From assembly GCA_963995525.1 (NCBI GenBank), contig OZ023211.1:55414564-55478563 (forward strand): a DNA stretch of 64,000 bases, in the 5' to 3' direction. How positions within the stretch are numbered: the stretch's first letter is position 1; each line of letters opens with the position of its first letter. The position numbers and the translations under genes were made by a program. Under the pieces are notes generated by a model. That model had not been told where the DNA came from. It saw only the letters and a program-made list of their open reading frames with translations, and made no database searches. This document shows, one piece after another, positions 48,711 through 60,781 of this stretch. This DNA is from Escarpia spicata. Its lineage: Eukaryota > Annelida > Polychaeta > Sabellida > Siboglinidae.

Positions 48711-51140
48711 AATATTTATTATTGAATCATATATATATATTATATATATATATATATATATAATTTATATATGCATAAGTTTATATTTCAATAAGCAATT
48801 CCAAAGCATACCATTCCAATTCCATTGATATATAATTAAACAATTCAAGTAACAATAAACAAATGTCCTAAATTTTAATTATGTTATCTGTTGTTTGCAT
48901 GCATACTCTTATACAGTGAGATTGTATTTTCGAAACTGTATTCCTAACATTGTTTTGCTATTGAGTACAGGCAGGGATGTTCAGCCATTTCAGTTTATTT
49001 CCTAATGTAATGCTGGATTTCTAAAGTGTGCAGCTTTGTCAAGCAACTGATACATTATTTTGTAACATCAAATGTTAACACTATTGATATCACAAGCCTT
49101 ACCTTGTATTTGTGTTGTGGTCAATGGTGGCCAAGTGGAATCGGGCTATGATGCCTTGACGGCTGAACTTGGGTGCATACTTGAGGAAGAGGGCATGTAA
49201 GCTCTCCAGTTCACCTGTTGTTAACGCACTTCGTAACCCTCTCTATATCATACAGTAGGCAACAGTCCAGTATAGCCTTCTGGACAGTGAAGGCTTCTGT
49301 ACCTTCAGTGTTGTTTTCCACTTCTTGTTGTGTATACGTTGAATGACTGCACTTCCGGTACAACTCTGCGCCTGCTGTCCATGAATGGAATTCCTGATGT
49401 GATGGAGGAGCGAGATCCACATCTCCTTCATCAAGCGGGGATCACCACCACAAGCTGATGCGCAATACCATAGGTGGTTGGCAATTGCGCCTATCGAAGG
49501 GACAACCTCAACTTTCTTGGCAGACAACAACCTTTATTTCTTTCTCTTTCAAATGCTGGGATGTCTGTCAGTGGCAAGTGTGGTGATCTTCACCCCATGG
49601 TCAGCCAGGTTGTCCAAGCAGCGTTTCAAGCCCTCCACTTCCATCCAGTAACTGTTCTTGACCTCTGTGACCCGAACAGTTTCTTGAGCAATGATGAGTT
49701 GGCTGTCAGTGTCCATGATGAAGTAAATGCCAAATGTAGCGTTGTGTCTGGATTGTCATATCTTGCATCGCCTGATGCGACCACTCTCTGTCCGGCCAGA
49801 GCTGACAGGATAGCCTCTGAATGGCATGTCCACATGTCCTCTATCTCTGGCAGTATGTATGCCCGCTCTATGTTGTAGCACTGGCGGGGTGACAAGGCAC
49901 ATAGGTTCATTAGGTTGACCAAATTGTACACAGTGAATGAATGTCCAGTCAGGAAGAGGACGCTTGGTGTCAACAAGTTACTCTCATAAACGTTACCAAT
50001 CTTGGGTTGCGAGTGCCACATGAACGAGTGGCCATCAACACATTCTGTGGTCACAACCACTGCAAATCCAGTCACTGTGATGCTAGGCTTTGATATAAGT
50101 GGTTTATTGCAGTTTGGTGTTTTAGCAGGTGCAGAAAAGTGAAATGATGTTTTTCTCACAGATGACAAACTTTCTCTCTTTCCCATTAGTGTAAGAACCG
50201 CTTGAGTCATCATCAGTGATACCGCTGTCACATGCTACAACATATTCTGCATCAGCCGCTTCAATGTTTCTCTTCTTGCTGTTGCAGACAGAATCGTCTG
50301 AAGATGGCGATAGTCAGACTGGGACATCCGAAGGGCGTATATAGTGACAGAACTGCCATGGTCAGGGTCAGTCGGAGAAGGCGTGCTAGACTGCGATGGC
50401 AACTTTGCATACCCACGGTCATGGTGAATGTTCAATGGAACAACAGTATTGTCAGTATTAACTACTGCATTGACAAAGTGTCGCACTGGCGACACGACCA
50501 CTAGCTTCCTTTGTGTTTTGACACTACAGTTCGATGGCGTGACAGCACTACAAGTGACATTTGTATTAACATGAGGGACGATGTCATCTCGCGTGCTAAA
50601 TCCTTCGCTGGATCCTTTTTATTATGAACAAAATGACACAATCTTGCAAATATTAATTAAAATTGGAGCACAAGTGCGCTTTACAAGTTACTTTTTCAAC
50701 GTTTTTTTGTGGATATATGTGTGTTATCTTTAATTTTCATGATTAAAATGCCTGTGCACTCAAATATTTATTACTCTTTGTGGCTTTTTCCTGTGACGTT
50801 ATTTCCTTTTTTCCTTGTTAGGCTTACATTCAAAAGTAAATAAATTTTACACAATGTCCTTGTTATTAAAAGCATACATTGGTGTTTGCAGTCATGCAAT
50901 CTATATCAGGAAAAAAGTTGGTATGATAGCATGCTTGCTAAATTGTCGCCTCAAAACTGGAGCTTCAATTCAGAGTCCATTGTTACAAGCCAATATTTGA
51001 GACACATAAATTAGTATTAGGCCTACATGGTGATTAACTTTAGTTGACTGATGTGAACCTACTTACTATGCCAATAACTAATTATATCAGATATGACTAT
51101 AGTGTTTTGTTGTATGCTATTGACTGTATAACAAGTATTT
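48711..51140. repeat. Tandem duplicate of 45968-48469 inside the Kolobok-like element
   Basis: From 'tatttattattgaat' to 'ctgtataacaagtatttt' the sequence repeats 45968-48469 with about 2-4% differences plus small indels. The gap lies between the two copies. Confidence 0.95.
49108..50501 (-). pseudogene. Kolobok-like transposase, tandem copy 2
   Basis: Same fragments as copy 1. Here the N-terminal half is open longer (201 codons, 50231-49626): TECVDGHSFMWHSQPKIGNV through ILPEIEDMWTCHSEAILSAL to SGDARYDNP. Private damage includes loss of the 'GH' bases after DARYDNP and a missing segment before 'TEGTEAF' (the PWL box). Because copies 1 and 2 are broken at different places, each looks to have decayed independently. 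No C-terminal exon follows this copy. Confidence 0.7.
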
Positions 51141-52334
51141 TTAAGGATTTAAATACTTGTAATGTCACTTATTTAAATGCGGTTACATTTTATAGTATTT
51201 GAGCAGTCCAACTTCAATAATATTTGTCTTTAACTATTTCTTTTAAATTAATACATTCCAATGCAATGGCAATGCGTACAATACATGATTGACAGGGCTT
51301 GGTCCGGACTGTGACTAATGTTGACTAATATATGACGACATTATTTCGCTAAATGTTATACTGGCTACGGTAGCTGACATTTATTTTTGTAATTATTTTG
51401 AAGGTTATTCCCCCCACCAGCAACTAATTCAATAACATAGACTCGTAGATGTAGACGTTGCGGTATTCAGACGTAGCAACACGCCGGCACGAATTGCCGT
51501 AATGTAAACTAAATCGGCGGATTACAAGCACTCATTATTCCCAATTATATCATAGTATTCACACGTATTTGTACTTTATCACATTCACATTTCTTATTAC
51601 ATTTCAATTTTGCATACGTCGTATTTGTTTATATGCAGACTTTGAACTAGAACTGTGGGACTATATAGTGGTCGTAATGATACCTGACAGAACTCGTGAG
51701 TGCCGAGTCACCTTGGCAACAACAAGCTGGTTTCGGCTTGTCATTTCCTCCGCTTCACCCTCCAAATAAGGCAATAATGTCGAGCTTCCAGGTCGACTGA
51801 AGGTGGACCTGTGACTTTAACCAAGAATTATGTTTCGACGTTCAATGTCTTTTCATGCTCGTCACTTTCGTATTTAGGATTGCAATCGGCATTTGAAAGT
51901 GACCACCGCACTCTTTTGCCAATCTTGCCGCCGGCGAACACGTCAAATTCATCATCTATAACTTTTTTTTTTTCTGTTGGAACCCTTCTGTGGAAGTATG
52001 TGAAAAGTTGCTTACTAACACTTATAGTATATCTAGTAGCGACGCAGTGCATTAAATTGTTCTGTTTTTATGTATTTGTATGCGTTTCGTCGGTTTATCT
52101 TAGAGCTATGCTGAGTCGCCTATCGAATTGCTGTATACACCTTTGGGAGACATCTCGCCAATCAAACCGGATGTACAACCACATGCTCCTAGAGCATGAT
52201 GGCGGCGCCCTGTGCCGATAGTAGCTACGTTTGAAAAATTATTAAAAATATACCGTGACGCTGTACTTGTCAAATCATGGTGACATGTACTGTAAATGGT
52301 ATGTTCTTATGTTTGGGCTGTGGTTGTTCAATCG
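51141..52334. other. Kolobok-like element right part, no gene recognised
   Basis: The transposase N-terminal (possibly THAP) exon would be expected here on the minus strand. A minus frame at 51828-52052 (EFDVFAGGKIGKRVRWSLSN) is open, but I see no C2CH zinc pattern. Confidence 0.4.
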
Positions 52335-52351
52335 TTTCATTTCCCCTTTAA

Positions 52352-52705
52352 CAGCAATTAGTAGATCTGAGCTCGAAAATTCGTGCTAGGACTGTTTCTA
52401 GAAACATGCGCAAGCGTGAGCGCAGGAAACCAATCGAGCGCAATTGCTGTTTGAGGACAGCAGAGAAACTGTTCAGGTCTTACCTGATCACAAGGACAAT
52501 TATAGTCTGATAGCATGGTAGACGTTCCGAAGAGATCTATTATATCAAATACATCTCTGACTACAATAAGTGTTTCTTTAGTTAGTTTTAGTTTTCTTTC
52601 ATGGAATTAGAGTAGAATGTTTTGTGGATGTTGGATTCGCTATGACTGGTTTTACAGTAACAGTATTATGATTCGCTGTTCGAGGACAGCGCTGTCCGTA
52701 TGTAC
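52352..52705. other. Residual LTR-element interior
   Basis: Sequence between the Kolobok-like element and the satellite. No motif recognised. Confidence 0.4.
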
Positions 52706-52765
52706 AGACAAATCAAAGTGTAATCATTCCATAACATTGTTTGTGGCAGGTCCACAACAAACGAG
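52706..52765 (+). repeat. First partial unit of the 87-bp satellite
   Basis: 'aaagtgtaatcattccataacattgtttgtggcagg' and 'tccacaacaaacgag' match the 87-bp unit. The unit resumes at 57038 after the foldback element, so the array starts here and was split. Confidence 0.85.
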
Positions 52766-53130
52766 AGTAGTTATAAGGGCCCGGCTGGCCCCGTGCATGG
52801 ATTGAACATCAAAGGAACATCAAAGGATTTTGGCTCAGTTAATCTATTTGGCTCCCTACCTATAAAAACCGAATGAGTAATGACCTGTCAAAGAAATCTA
52901 CTTGTAAAAAGCCATCTTATCTTAATTGACTTTTGACATCTTACTTATAAAAAAGTTTGATTGATGACCGTGCCGCCGACCCACCGCGGCACGCCGCCTG
53001 TTCTTCTAAGTACATTAGAGCTGACCTCTAGTGGATGTACATACGTATACCTAGTGAGCTGACCTCTAGTGGCTATACTTGCTATGATAACGTAGACTTA
53101 ATGAGGCTTAATGCTTAATGAACTTAATGA

Positions 53131-53200
53131 CGTAGGTCAGTAGGTCAGTATGTCAGTAGGTTATTAGGTTAGTAGGTCACTAGGTCAGTAGGTCACGGTT
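53131..53200 (+). repeat. (TAGGTCAG)n-like short repeat in the left arm
   Basis: Eight or so 'gtaggtcagtag / ttaggttagtag' 8-9-bp units. The right arm has a shorter version near 56640-56670. Confidence 0.8.
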
Positions 53201-53699
53201 GCATAAGCGCTGACCTCTAGTGGATATACTTACTATGATAACATAGACGGTAGCGCCTCTAGTGGTTACGCTACGATAATGTAGACGGTAGCGCCTCTAG
53301 TGCAAGAATGAATAATCAGTCACTTATGGGTAAGGAGGTTATATAGTGGTTATACACGAGGTGTAGTCAGCAGATCAAAGGACATCAAAGGGTTTTGGAT
53401 CAGCCGCTCGATGTCTGAACATTAATTACAACTTTGCTGCTGCTGCTGCTGTAGGCCGCTACTATAACGAACTTTAATCTAGGTGTTTAATAAAACTGCT
53501 TAATAAACGTTGAAAACGTATGCACGCTAGATGAAGAAGAAGACGTATCGTGCTGCCTCTTGCGGTTATATATTTATACATTTAATTTTGGTGCTGCCCT
53601 CTTGTGTGTTGTGAGATGGCTGTTTTATTATCTCGCTTTCCCATACAAACCTGTAGTCGGTGACGAAATACAACGGCGCCTGCTGGTGTCGCTAAATGA

Positions 53700-54690
53700 T
53701 GACGTCACTACATCACCTATCTTTTCTTTTAATATTCACTCCCTAGGTACCTTTTTCACCGCAGGTCGTTCTCAAATGTCTAAACATACTCCGTCGAACT
53801 GTGAACGATCGACCGCATTTCATTGTTACCACCACCGCTAGCTTACTGTATCTGTGATCTTTGACCTCACGGATGAAGAAGGTATTTGGACACGTGGGTC
53901 TAGGTGGGCGTAGTCATTAATCGGCTTAATAAGCGTATGCACGCCAGATCGACTTCTATAACGAACTGTAATCATCTCGATACTACTATAACGAACTTTA
54001 ATCTGCTTAATAAACGTTGAAAACGTATGCACGCTACTAGATGAAGAAGACTTTAATTTGCTTAATAAAACGTTGAAAACGTATGCACGCTAGAAGACTT
54101 CTATAACGAACTTTAATCATCTCGATAGATTTAGTAGCGCTTGATGTATTATGCTTAATAAAACGTTGAAAACGTATGAACAATCTTGTTTACTATTACG
54201 CAAAACACGTTTAATTTCACCATACACGAAACGCCCTAATAAAGGCTCATAAGCTGCTGCTTCCCCTACATTTAATGTTCTGCCTATTTGAAAACAATAC
54301 GCAAAACAACCAAACGCTTAATAAAGGCTCATACACGAAACGCTGCTGCTACCCTGCATTTAATAAAGACCCACACCGATGCAGTCAGTTGCCTCAACAG
54401 CGGGGTACATTTAATAAATACCCACACGTTAAGCCACTAGCGCTCGCTCCCGCCCAATATTTTTAGCTCCGCTAACATCGTTCCGCCTCACGGCAAACAG
54501 CGAGCCGTGAGGTCAAAGATCACAGCCGTGTCATCTCCACTCCTAGCGGTGGTGGTAACAACGAAATGCGGTCGATCGTTCACCGTTCGAAGGAGTATGT
54601 TTAGACATTTGAGAACGACCTGCGGTGAAAAAAGGTACATAGGGAGTGAATATTAAAACAAAAGATAGGTGATGTAGTGACGTACCGATT
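53700..54690. repeat. Inner inverted repeat of the foldback element
   Basis: 53700-53880 ('gacgtcactacatcacctatctttt' ... 'gatctttgacctcacgg') is the reverse complement of about 54497-54690. Between them are at least four direct copies of 'cttaataaaacgttgaaaacgtatgcacgc'. Confidence 0.85.
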
Positions 54691-55216
54691 AGGTTCGCGA
54701 CGCCCTCTTTCTACATAGTGGTCCGATTCTTTGTAGGCAACGTGTTGCGCCATAGCTTTTCGTTTAACGGTATGTCAGCAGATGTCTCTGTAGGCACGAC
54801 TATGAACGCCTGACGCTTGGCACGTAAGCACCTTCATGTAGGCCTTTACCAGACTGGGTTGCGTAATTTTCTAAATTCTTAATAAAAGCTTAAATGTGTA
54901 AAATAAACGGTCTAAAATACGAAGCAAGGACTATCTTATGGTAAACTTATAGTTGAAAATAAGGCAGTGGCTACGTTGTGAGTACCAGTGGCAATCCGCA
55001 TGATGACGTAGGCAATAGTGCCTCATGCCTTAGCCGTGTAACCACTGTATAACCACTACATAACCTCACTACGCTACGTTGTGAGTACCAGTGGCAATCT
55101 GCATGATGACGTAGGCAACAGTGCCTTTACTTATAAATACATTAGAGTTGTCCTCTAGTGGCTATACTTGCTATGATAACGTAGAGAAAGTAGCGCCTCT
55201 AGTGTAAGAATGAGTA

Positions 55217-55600
55217 ATCAGTCATTTATGCGTAAGGAGGTTATATAGTGGTTATACACGAGGGATAAAGTAATCAGTCATTTATGCGTAAGGAGGTTAT
55301 ATAATGGTTATACACGGGGGATAATAGCGCCTCTAGTGACTATCCGCGTAAGGAGGTTATATAGTGGCTAACGTAGAAGTGCTATTATTAGGTGCATGTG
55401 TTGTGAGCTGGTTGTTTATTCTCTCGCTTACCCGTACAAACCTGTAGTCGGCGATTACAATATCCCACTTGCATGTCGCTCAGTAGCTCCTTACTGTATC
55501 TTCAACTGTCCACATACCTTCTGCATATCCCGCTTACATATCGCTCTGTACAGTAATCAGTCATTTATGCGTAAGGAGGTTATATAGTGGTTATACACGG
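55217..55600 (+). repeat. Direct repeats 'cagtcatttatgcgtaaggaggttatatagtgg'
   Basis: Copies near 55217, 55273 and 55557, with a related one at 53320. They are interleaved with 'gtgcatgtgttgtgagctggttgtttatt' at 55394 and 55627. The element interior is built from shuffled short modules. Confidence 0.8.
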
Positions 55601-57037
55601 GCTAACGTAGAAGTGCCATTATAAGGTGCATGTGTTGTGAGCTGGTTGTTTATTTTCTCGCTTACCCGTACAAACCTGTAGTCGGCGATTGCAACGGCGG
55701 CTGCTGGTATCGTTAGTGTTGACCTATGACTTTTACGCCGTCGGTGCCCTAGTTAAGCGTAGCTGAAAGCGATATGCCATCAGGGACGTGGGTCGGAACG
55801 ATAAGAGCCGATATCGCTGACCTATGACTTCGGCACCGTCGATGCCTAGTTAAGCTTAGCTGTAAGCGATTGTCGTGAGGCGGAACGCGCTAAGCGCAAA
55901 AAAATATAGACTGACGCTGACTGGGGAACACTACTGATTCATACCGTAACCTAGGTAGAAATAAGACTGGTTTCTAATAAGGGTGCTGTATGACAAAACG
56001 AACAACAATTACATATTATAAAGTTTTAACATGTTTTTTTTATTCTTCACTTTGTGTAGAGTACTTAGTACGCCCGCTTACAGCTAGGCTTAACTAGGGC
56101 ACCGACGGCGTCAAAGTCATAGGTCACCAATGTCGTCATCATTTAGCGACACCAGCAGGCGCCGTTGTATTTCGTCACCGACTACAGGTTTGTACGGGAA
56201 ATCGAGAGAATAAAACAGCCATCTCACAACACACAAGAGGGCAGCACCAAAATAAAATGTATAAATATATAACCGCAAGAGACAGCACGATAAGTCTTCT
56301 TCTTCATCTAGCGTGCATACGTTTTCAACGTTTATTAAGCAGTGTTAATAAACACCTAGATTAAAGTTCGTTATAGTAACGGCCTACAGCAGCAGCAGCA
56401 AAGTTGTAATTAATGTTCAGACATCGAGCGGCTGATCCAAAACCCTTTGATGTCCTTTGATCTGCTGACTACACCTCGTGTATAACCACTATATAACCTC
56501 CTTACCCATAAGTGACTGATTATTTATTCTTGCACTAGAGGCGCTACCGTCTACATTATCATAGCGTAACCACTAGAGGCGCTACCGTCTAAGTTATTAT
56601 AGCAAGTATATCCACTAGAGGTCAGCGCTTATGCAACCGTGACCTACCCACCTAGTGACCTACTGACCTATGTCATTAAGTTCATTAAGAATTATGCCTC
56701 ATTAAGTCTACGTTATCATAGCAAGTATAGCCACTAGAGGTCAGCTCATCAGGTATACTTAAGTACATCCACTAGAGGTCAGCTCTAATGTTCTTAGAAG
56801 AACAGGAGGCGTGCCGCGGTGGGTCTGCGGCACGGTCATCAATCAAACTTTTTTATAAGTAAGATGTCAAAAGTCAATTAAGATAAGATGGCTTTTTACA
56901 AGTAGATTTCTTTGACAGGTCATTACTCATTCGTTTTTAATAGGTAGGGAGCCAAATGGATTGACTGAGCCAAAATCCTTTGATGTTCCTTTGATGTTCA
57001 ATCCATGCACGGGGCCAGTAGGGCCCTTATAACTACT

Positions 57038-60000
57038 AACGAGGTCTGCTGAATTGCAGAACCGGGCAGAACAAATGTCACGGTGTAATCGTTCCATAAC
57101 ATTGTTTGTGGCAGGTCCACAATAAACGAGGTCTGCTGAATTGCAGAACCGGGGAGAACAAATGTCACGGTGTAATCGTTCCATAACATTGTCTGTGGCA
57201 GGTCCACAATAAACGAGGTCTGCTGAATTGCAGAACCGAGCAGAACAAATGTCACGGTGTAATCGTTCCATAACATTGTCTTTGGCAGGTCCACAATAAA
57301 CGAGGTCTGCTGAATTGCAGAACCGGGCAGAACAAATGTCACGGTGTAATCGTCCATAACATTGTCTGTGGCAGGTCCACAATAAACGAGGTCTGCTGAA
57401 TTGCAGAACCGGGCAGAACAAATGTCATGGTGTAATCGTTCCATAACATTGTCTGTGGCAGGTCCACAATAAACGAGGTCTGCTGAATTGCAGAACCGGA
57501 CAGAAAAAGTGTCACGGTGTAATCGTTCCATAACATTGTCTGTGGCAGGTCCTCAATAAACGAGGTCTGCTGAATTGCAGAACCGGGCAGAACAAGTGTC
57601 AAGGTGTAATCGTTCCATAACATTGTCTGTGGCAGGTCCACAATAAACGAGGTCTGCTGAATTGCAGAACCGGGCAGAACAAGTGTCACGGTGTAATCGT
57701 TCCATAACATTGTCTGTGGCAGGTCCACAATAAATGAGGTCTGCTGAATTGCAGAACCGGGCAGAACAAATGTCACGGTGTAATCGTTCCATAACATTGT
57801 CTGTGGCAGGTCCACAATAAACGAGGTCTGCTGAATTGCAGAACCGGGCAGAACAAGTGTCACGGTGTAATCGTTCCATAACATTGTCTGTGGCAGGTCC
57901 ACAACAAACGAGGTCTGCTGAATTGCAGAACCGGACAGAACAAGTGTCACGGTGTAATCGTTCCATAACATTGTCTGTGGCAGGTCCTCAATAAACGAGG
58001 TCTGCTGAATTGCAGAACCGGGCAGAACAAGTGTCAAGGTGTAATCGTTCCATAACATTGTCTGTGGCAGGTCCACAATAAACGAGGTCTGCTGAATTGC
58101 AGAACCGGGCAGAACAAGTGTCACGGTGTAATCGTTCCATAACATTGTCTGTGGCAGGTCCACAATAAATGAGGTCTGCTGAATTGCAGAACCGGGCAGA
58201 ACAAATGTCACGGTGTAATCGTTCCATAACATTGTCTGTGGCAGGTCCACAATAAACGAGGTCTGCTGAATTGCAGAACCGGGCAGAATAAGTGTCACGG
58301 TGTAATCGTTCCATAACATTATCTGTGGCATGTCCACAACAAACGGGGTCTGCTGAATTGCAGAACCGGATAGAACAAGTGTCACAGTGTAATCGTTCCA
58401 TAACATTGTCTGTGGCAGGTCCACAATAAAAGAGGTCTGCTGAATTGCAGAACCGGGCAGAACAAATGTCACGGTGTAATCGTCCATAACATTGTCTGTG
58501 GCAGGTCCACAATAAACGAGGTCTGCTGAATTGCAGAACCGGGCAGAACAAATGTCACGGTGTAATCGTTCCATAACATTGTCTGTGGCAGGTCCACAAT
58601 AAACGAGGTCTGCTGAATTGCAGAACCGGGCAGAACAAGTGTCACGGTGTAATCGTTCCATAACATTGTCTGTGGCAGGTCCACAACAAACGAGGTCTGC
58701 TGAATTGCAGAACCGGACAGAACAAGTGTCACGGTGTAATCGTTCCATAACATTGTCTGTGGCAGGTCCACAACAAACGAGGTCTGCTGAATTGCAGAAC
58801 CGGACAGAACAAGTGTCACGGTGTAATCGTTCAATAACATTGTCTGTGGCTGGTCCACAACAAACGAGGTCTGCTGAATTGAAGAACCGGGCAGAACAAG
58901 TGTCACGGTGTAATCGTTCAATAACATTGTCTGTGGCAGGTCCACAATAAACGAGGTCTGCTGAATTGCAGAACCGGGCAGAACAAATGTCATGGTGTAA
59001 TCGTTCCATAACATTGTCTGTGGCAGGTCCACAATAAACGAGGTCTGCTGAATTGCAGAACCGGGCAGAACAAATGTCACGGTGTAATCGTTCCATAACA
59101 TTGTTGTAACAAATCCACAACAAACGAGGTCTGCAGAATTGCAGAACCGGGCAGAACAAATGTCACAGTGTAATCGTTCCATAACATTGTCTGTGGCAGG
59201 TCCACAATAAACGAGGTCTGCTGAATTGCAGAACCGGGCAGAACAAATGTCACAGTGTAATCGTTCCATAACATTGTCTGTGGCAGGTCCACAATAAACG
59301 AGGTCTGCTGAATTGCAGAACCGGGCAGAACAAATGTCACGGTGTAATCGTTCCATAACATTGTTGTAACAAATCCACAACAAACGAGGTCTGCAGAATT
59401 GCAGAACCGGGCAACACAAATGTCACGGAGTAATCGTTCCATAACATTGTCTGTGGCAGGTCCACAATAAACGAGGTCTGGTGAATTGCAGAACCGGGCA
59501 GAACAAGTGTCACGGTGTAATCGTTCCATAACATTGTCTGTGGCAGGTCCACAATAAACGAGGTCTGCTGAATTGCAGAACCGGGCAGAACAAATGTCAC
59601 GGTGTAATCGTTCCATAACATTGTCTGTGGCAGGTCCACAATAAACGAGGTCTGCTGAATTGCAGAACCGGGCAGAACAAATGTCAAGGTGTAATCGTTC
59701 CATAACATTATCTGTGGCAGGTCCACAATAAACGAGGTCTGCTGAATTGCAGAACCGGGCAGAACAAATGTCACGGTGTAATCGTCCATAACATTGTCTG
59801 TGGCAGGTCCACAATAAACGAGGTCTGCTGAATTGCAGAACCGGGCAGAACAAATGTCATGGTGTAATCGTTCCATAACATTGTCTTTGGCAGGTCCACA
59901 ATAAACGAGGTCTGCTGAATTGCAGAACCGGGCAGAACAAGTGTCACGGTGTAATCGTTCCATAACATTGTCTTTGGCAGGTCCACAATAAACGAGGTCT

Positions 60001-60781
60001 GCTGAATTGTAGAACCGGGCAGAACAAGTGTCACGGTGTAATCGTTCAATAACATTGTCTGTGGCAGGTCCACAATAAACGAGGTCTGCTGAATTGCAGA
60101 ACCGGGCAGAACAAATGTCATGGTGTAATCGTTCCATAACATTGTCTGTGGCAGGTCCACAATAAACGAGGTCTGCTGAATTGCAGAACCGGGCAGAACA
60201 AATGTCACGGTGTAATCGTTCCATAACATTGTTGTAACAAATCCACAACAAACGAGGTCTGCAGAATTGCAGAACCGGGCAAAACAAATGTCACGGTGTA
60301 ATCGTTCCATAACATTGTCTGTGGCAGGTCCACAACAAAATGGGTCTGGTGAATTGCAGAACCAGGCAGAACAAGTGTCACGGTGTATTCGTTCAATAAC
60401 ATTGTCTGTGGCAGGTCCACAATAAACGAGGTCTGCTGAATTGCAGAACCGTGCAGAACAAATGTCACGGTGTAATCGTTTCATAACATTGTCTGTGGCA
60501 GGTCCACAATAAACGAGGTCTGCTGAATTGCAGAACCGGGCAGAACTAGTGTCACGGTGTAATCGTTTCATAACATTGTCTGTGGCAGATCCACAATAAA
60601 CTAGGTCTGCTGAATTGCAGAATCGGGCAGGACAAATGTCACGGTGTAATCGTTCCATAACATTCTTTGTGGCAAGACCACAACACACGAGGTCTGCTAT
60701 ATTGCAGAACCGAACATGGCAAATGTTTCGGTGTAATCGTGCACGCACTGTATCGTTGTGACAATTTTCACAACACAACAG
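57038..60781 (-). repeat. 87-bp satellite array, ~43 units
   Basis: Unit 'aacgaggtctgctgaattgc...' with an 87-bp period (starts 57038, 57125, 57212 and so on). Substitutions are few. Occasional units lack one base (aatcgtcca for aatcgttcca) or have 'ttgttgtaacaaatccacaac' in place of 'ttgtctgtggcaggtccacaat'. Since 87 = 3 x 29, two minus-strand frames stay open for hundreds of codons (up to 606), with 29-residue units such as IVDLPQTMLWNDYTV... and ERLHRDICSARFCNSADLVY.... One-base-short units switch the frame. There is no start context, splice signal or known domain, so I treat it as non-coding satellite. Confidence 0.95.

Larger units (their letters stand above)
52766..57037. mobile_element. 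Polinton/Maverick-like non-autonomous foldback element, 4272 bp
   Basis: Termini are AGTAGTTATAAGGGCCC (52766) and its complement ending at 57037. Arms 52766-53704 and 56134-57037 are long imperfect inverted repeats (939 and 904 bp). It is flanked by a 6-bp duplication, AACGAG, at 52760-52765 and 57038-57043, inserted in a satellite unit whose uninterrupted form contains AACGAG once. Long inverted repeats beginning 5'-AG with 6-bp target duplications are known hallmarks of Polinton/Maverick elements. The usual genes (protein-primed polymerase B, integrase, capsid proteins) are absent and the interior is repetitive, so this would be a deletion derivative. Other long-TIR families are the alternative. 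Confidence 0.7.

Noticed and set aside
48372..48725. Open frames across the N run
   Set aside because: They are produced by unknown bases in the assembly gap.
57339..59159. A 606-residue Cys-rich repeat protein
   Set aside because: Two frames are equally open, frames switch at one-base deletions, and the array is interrupted by a transposon. Kept only as a finding to test.
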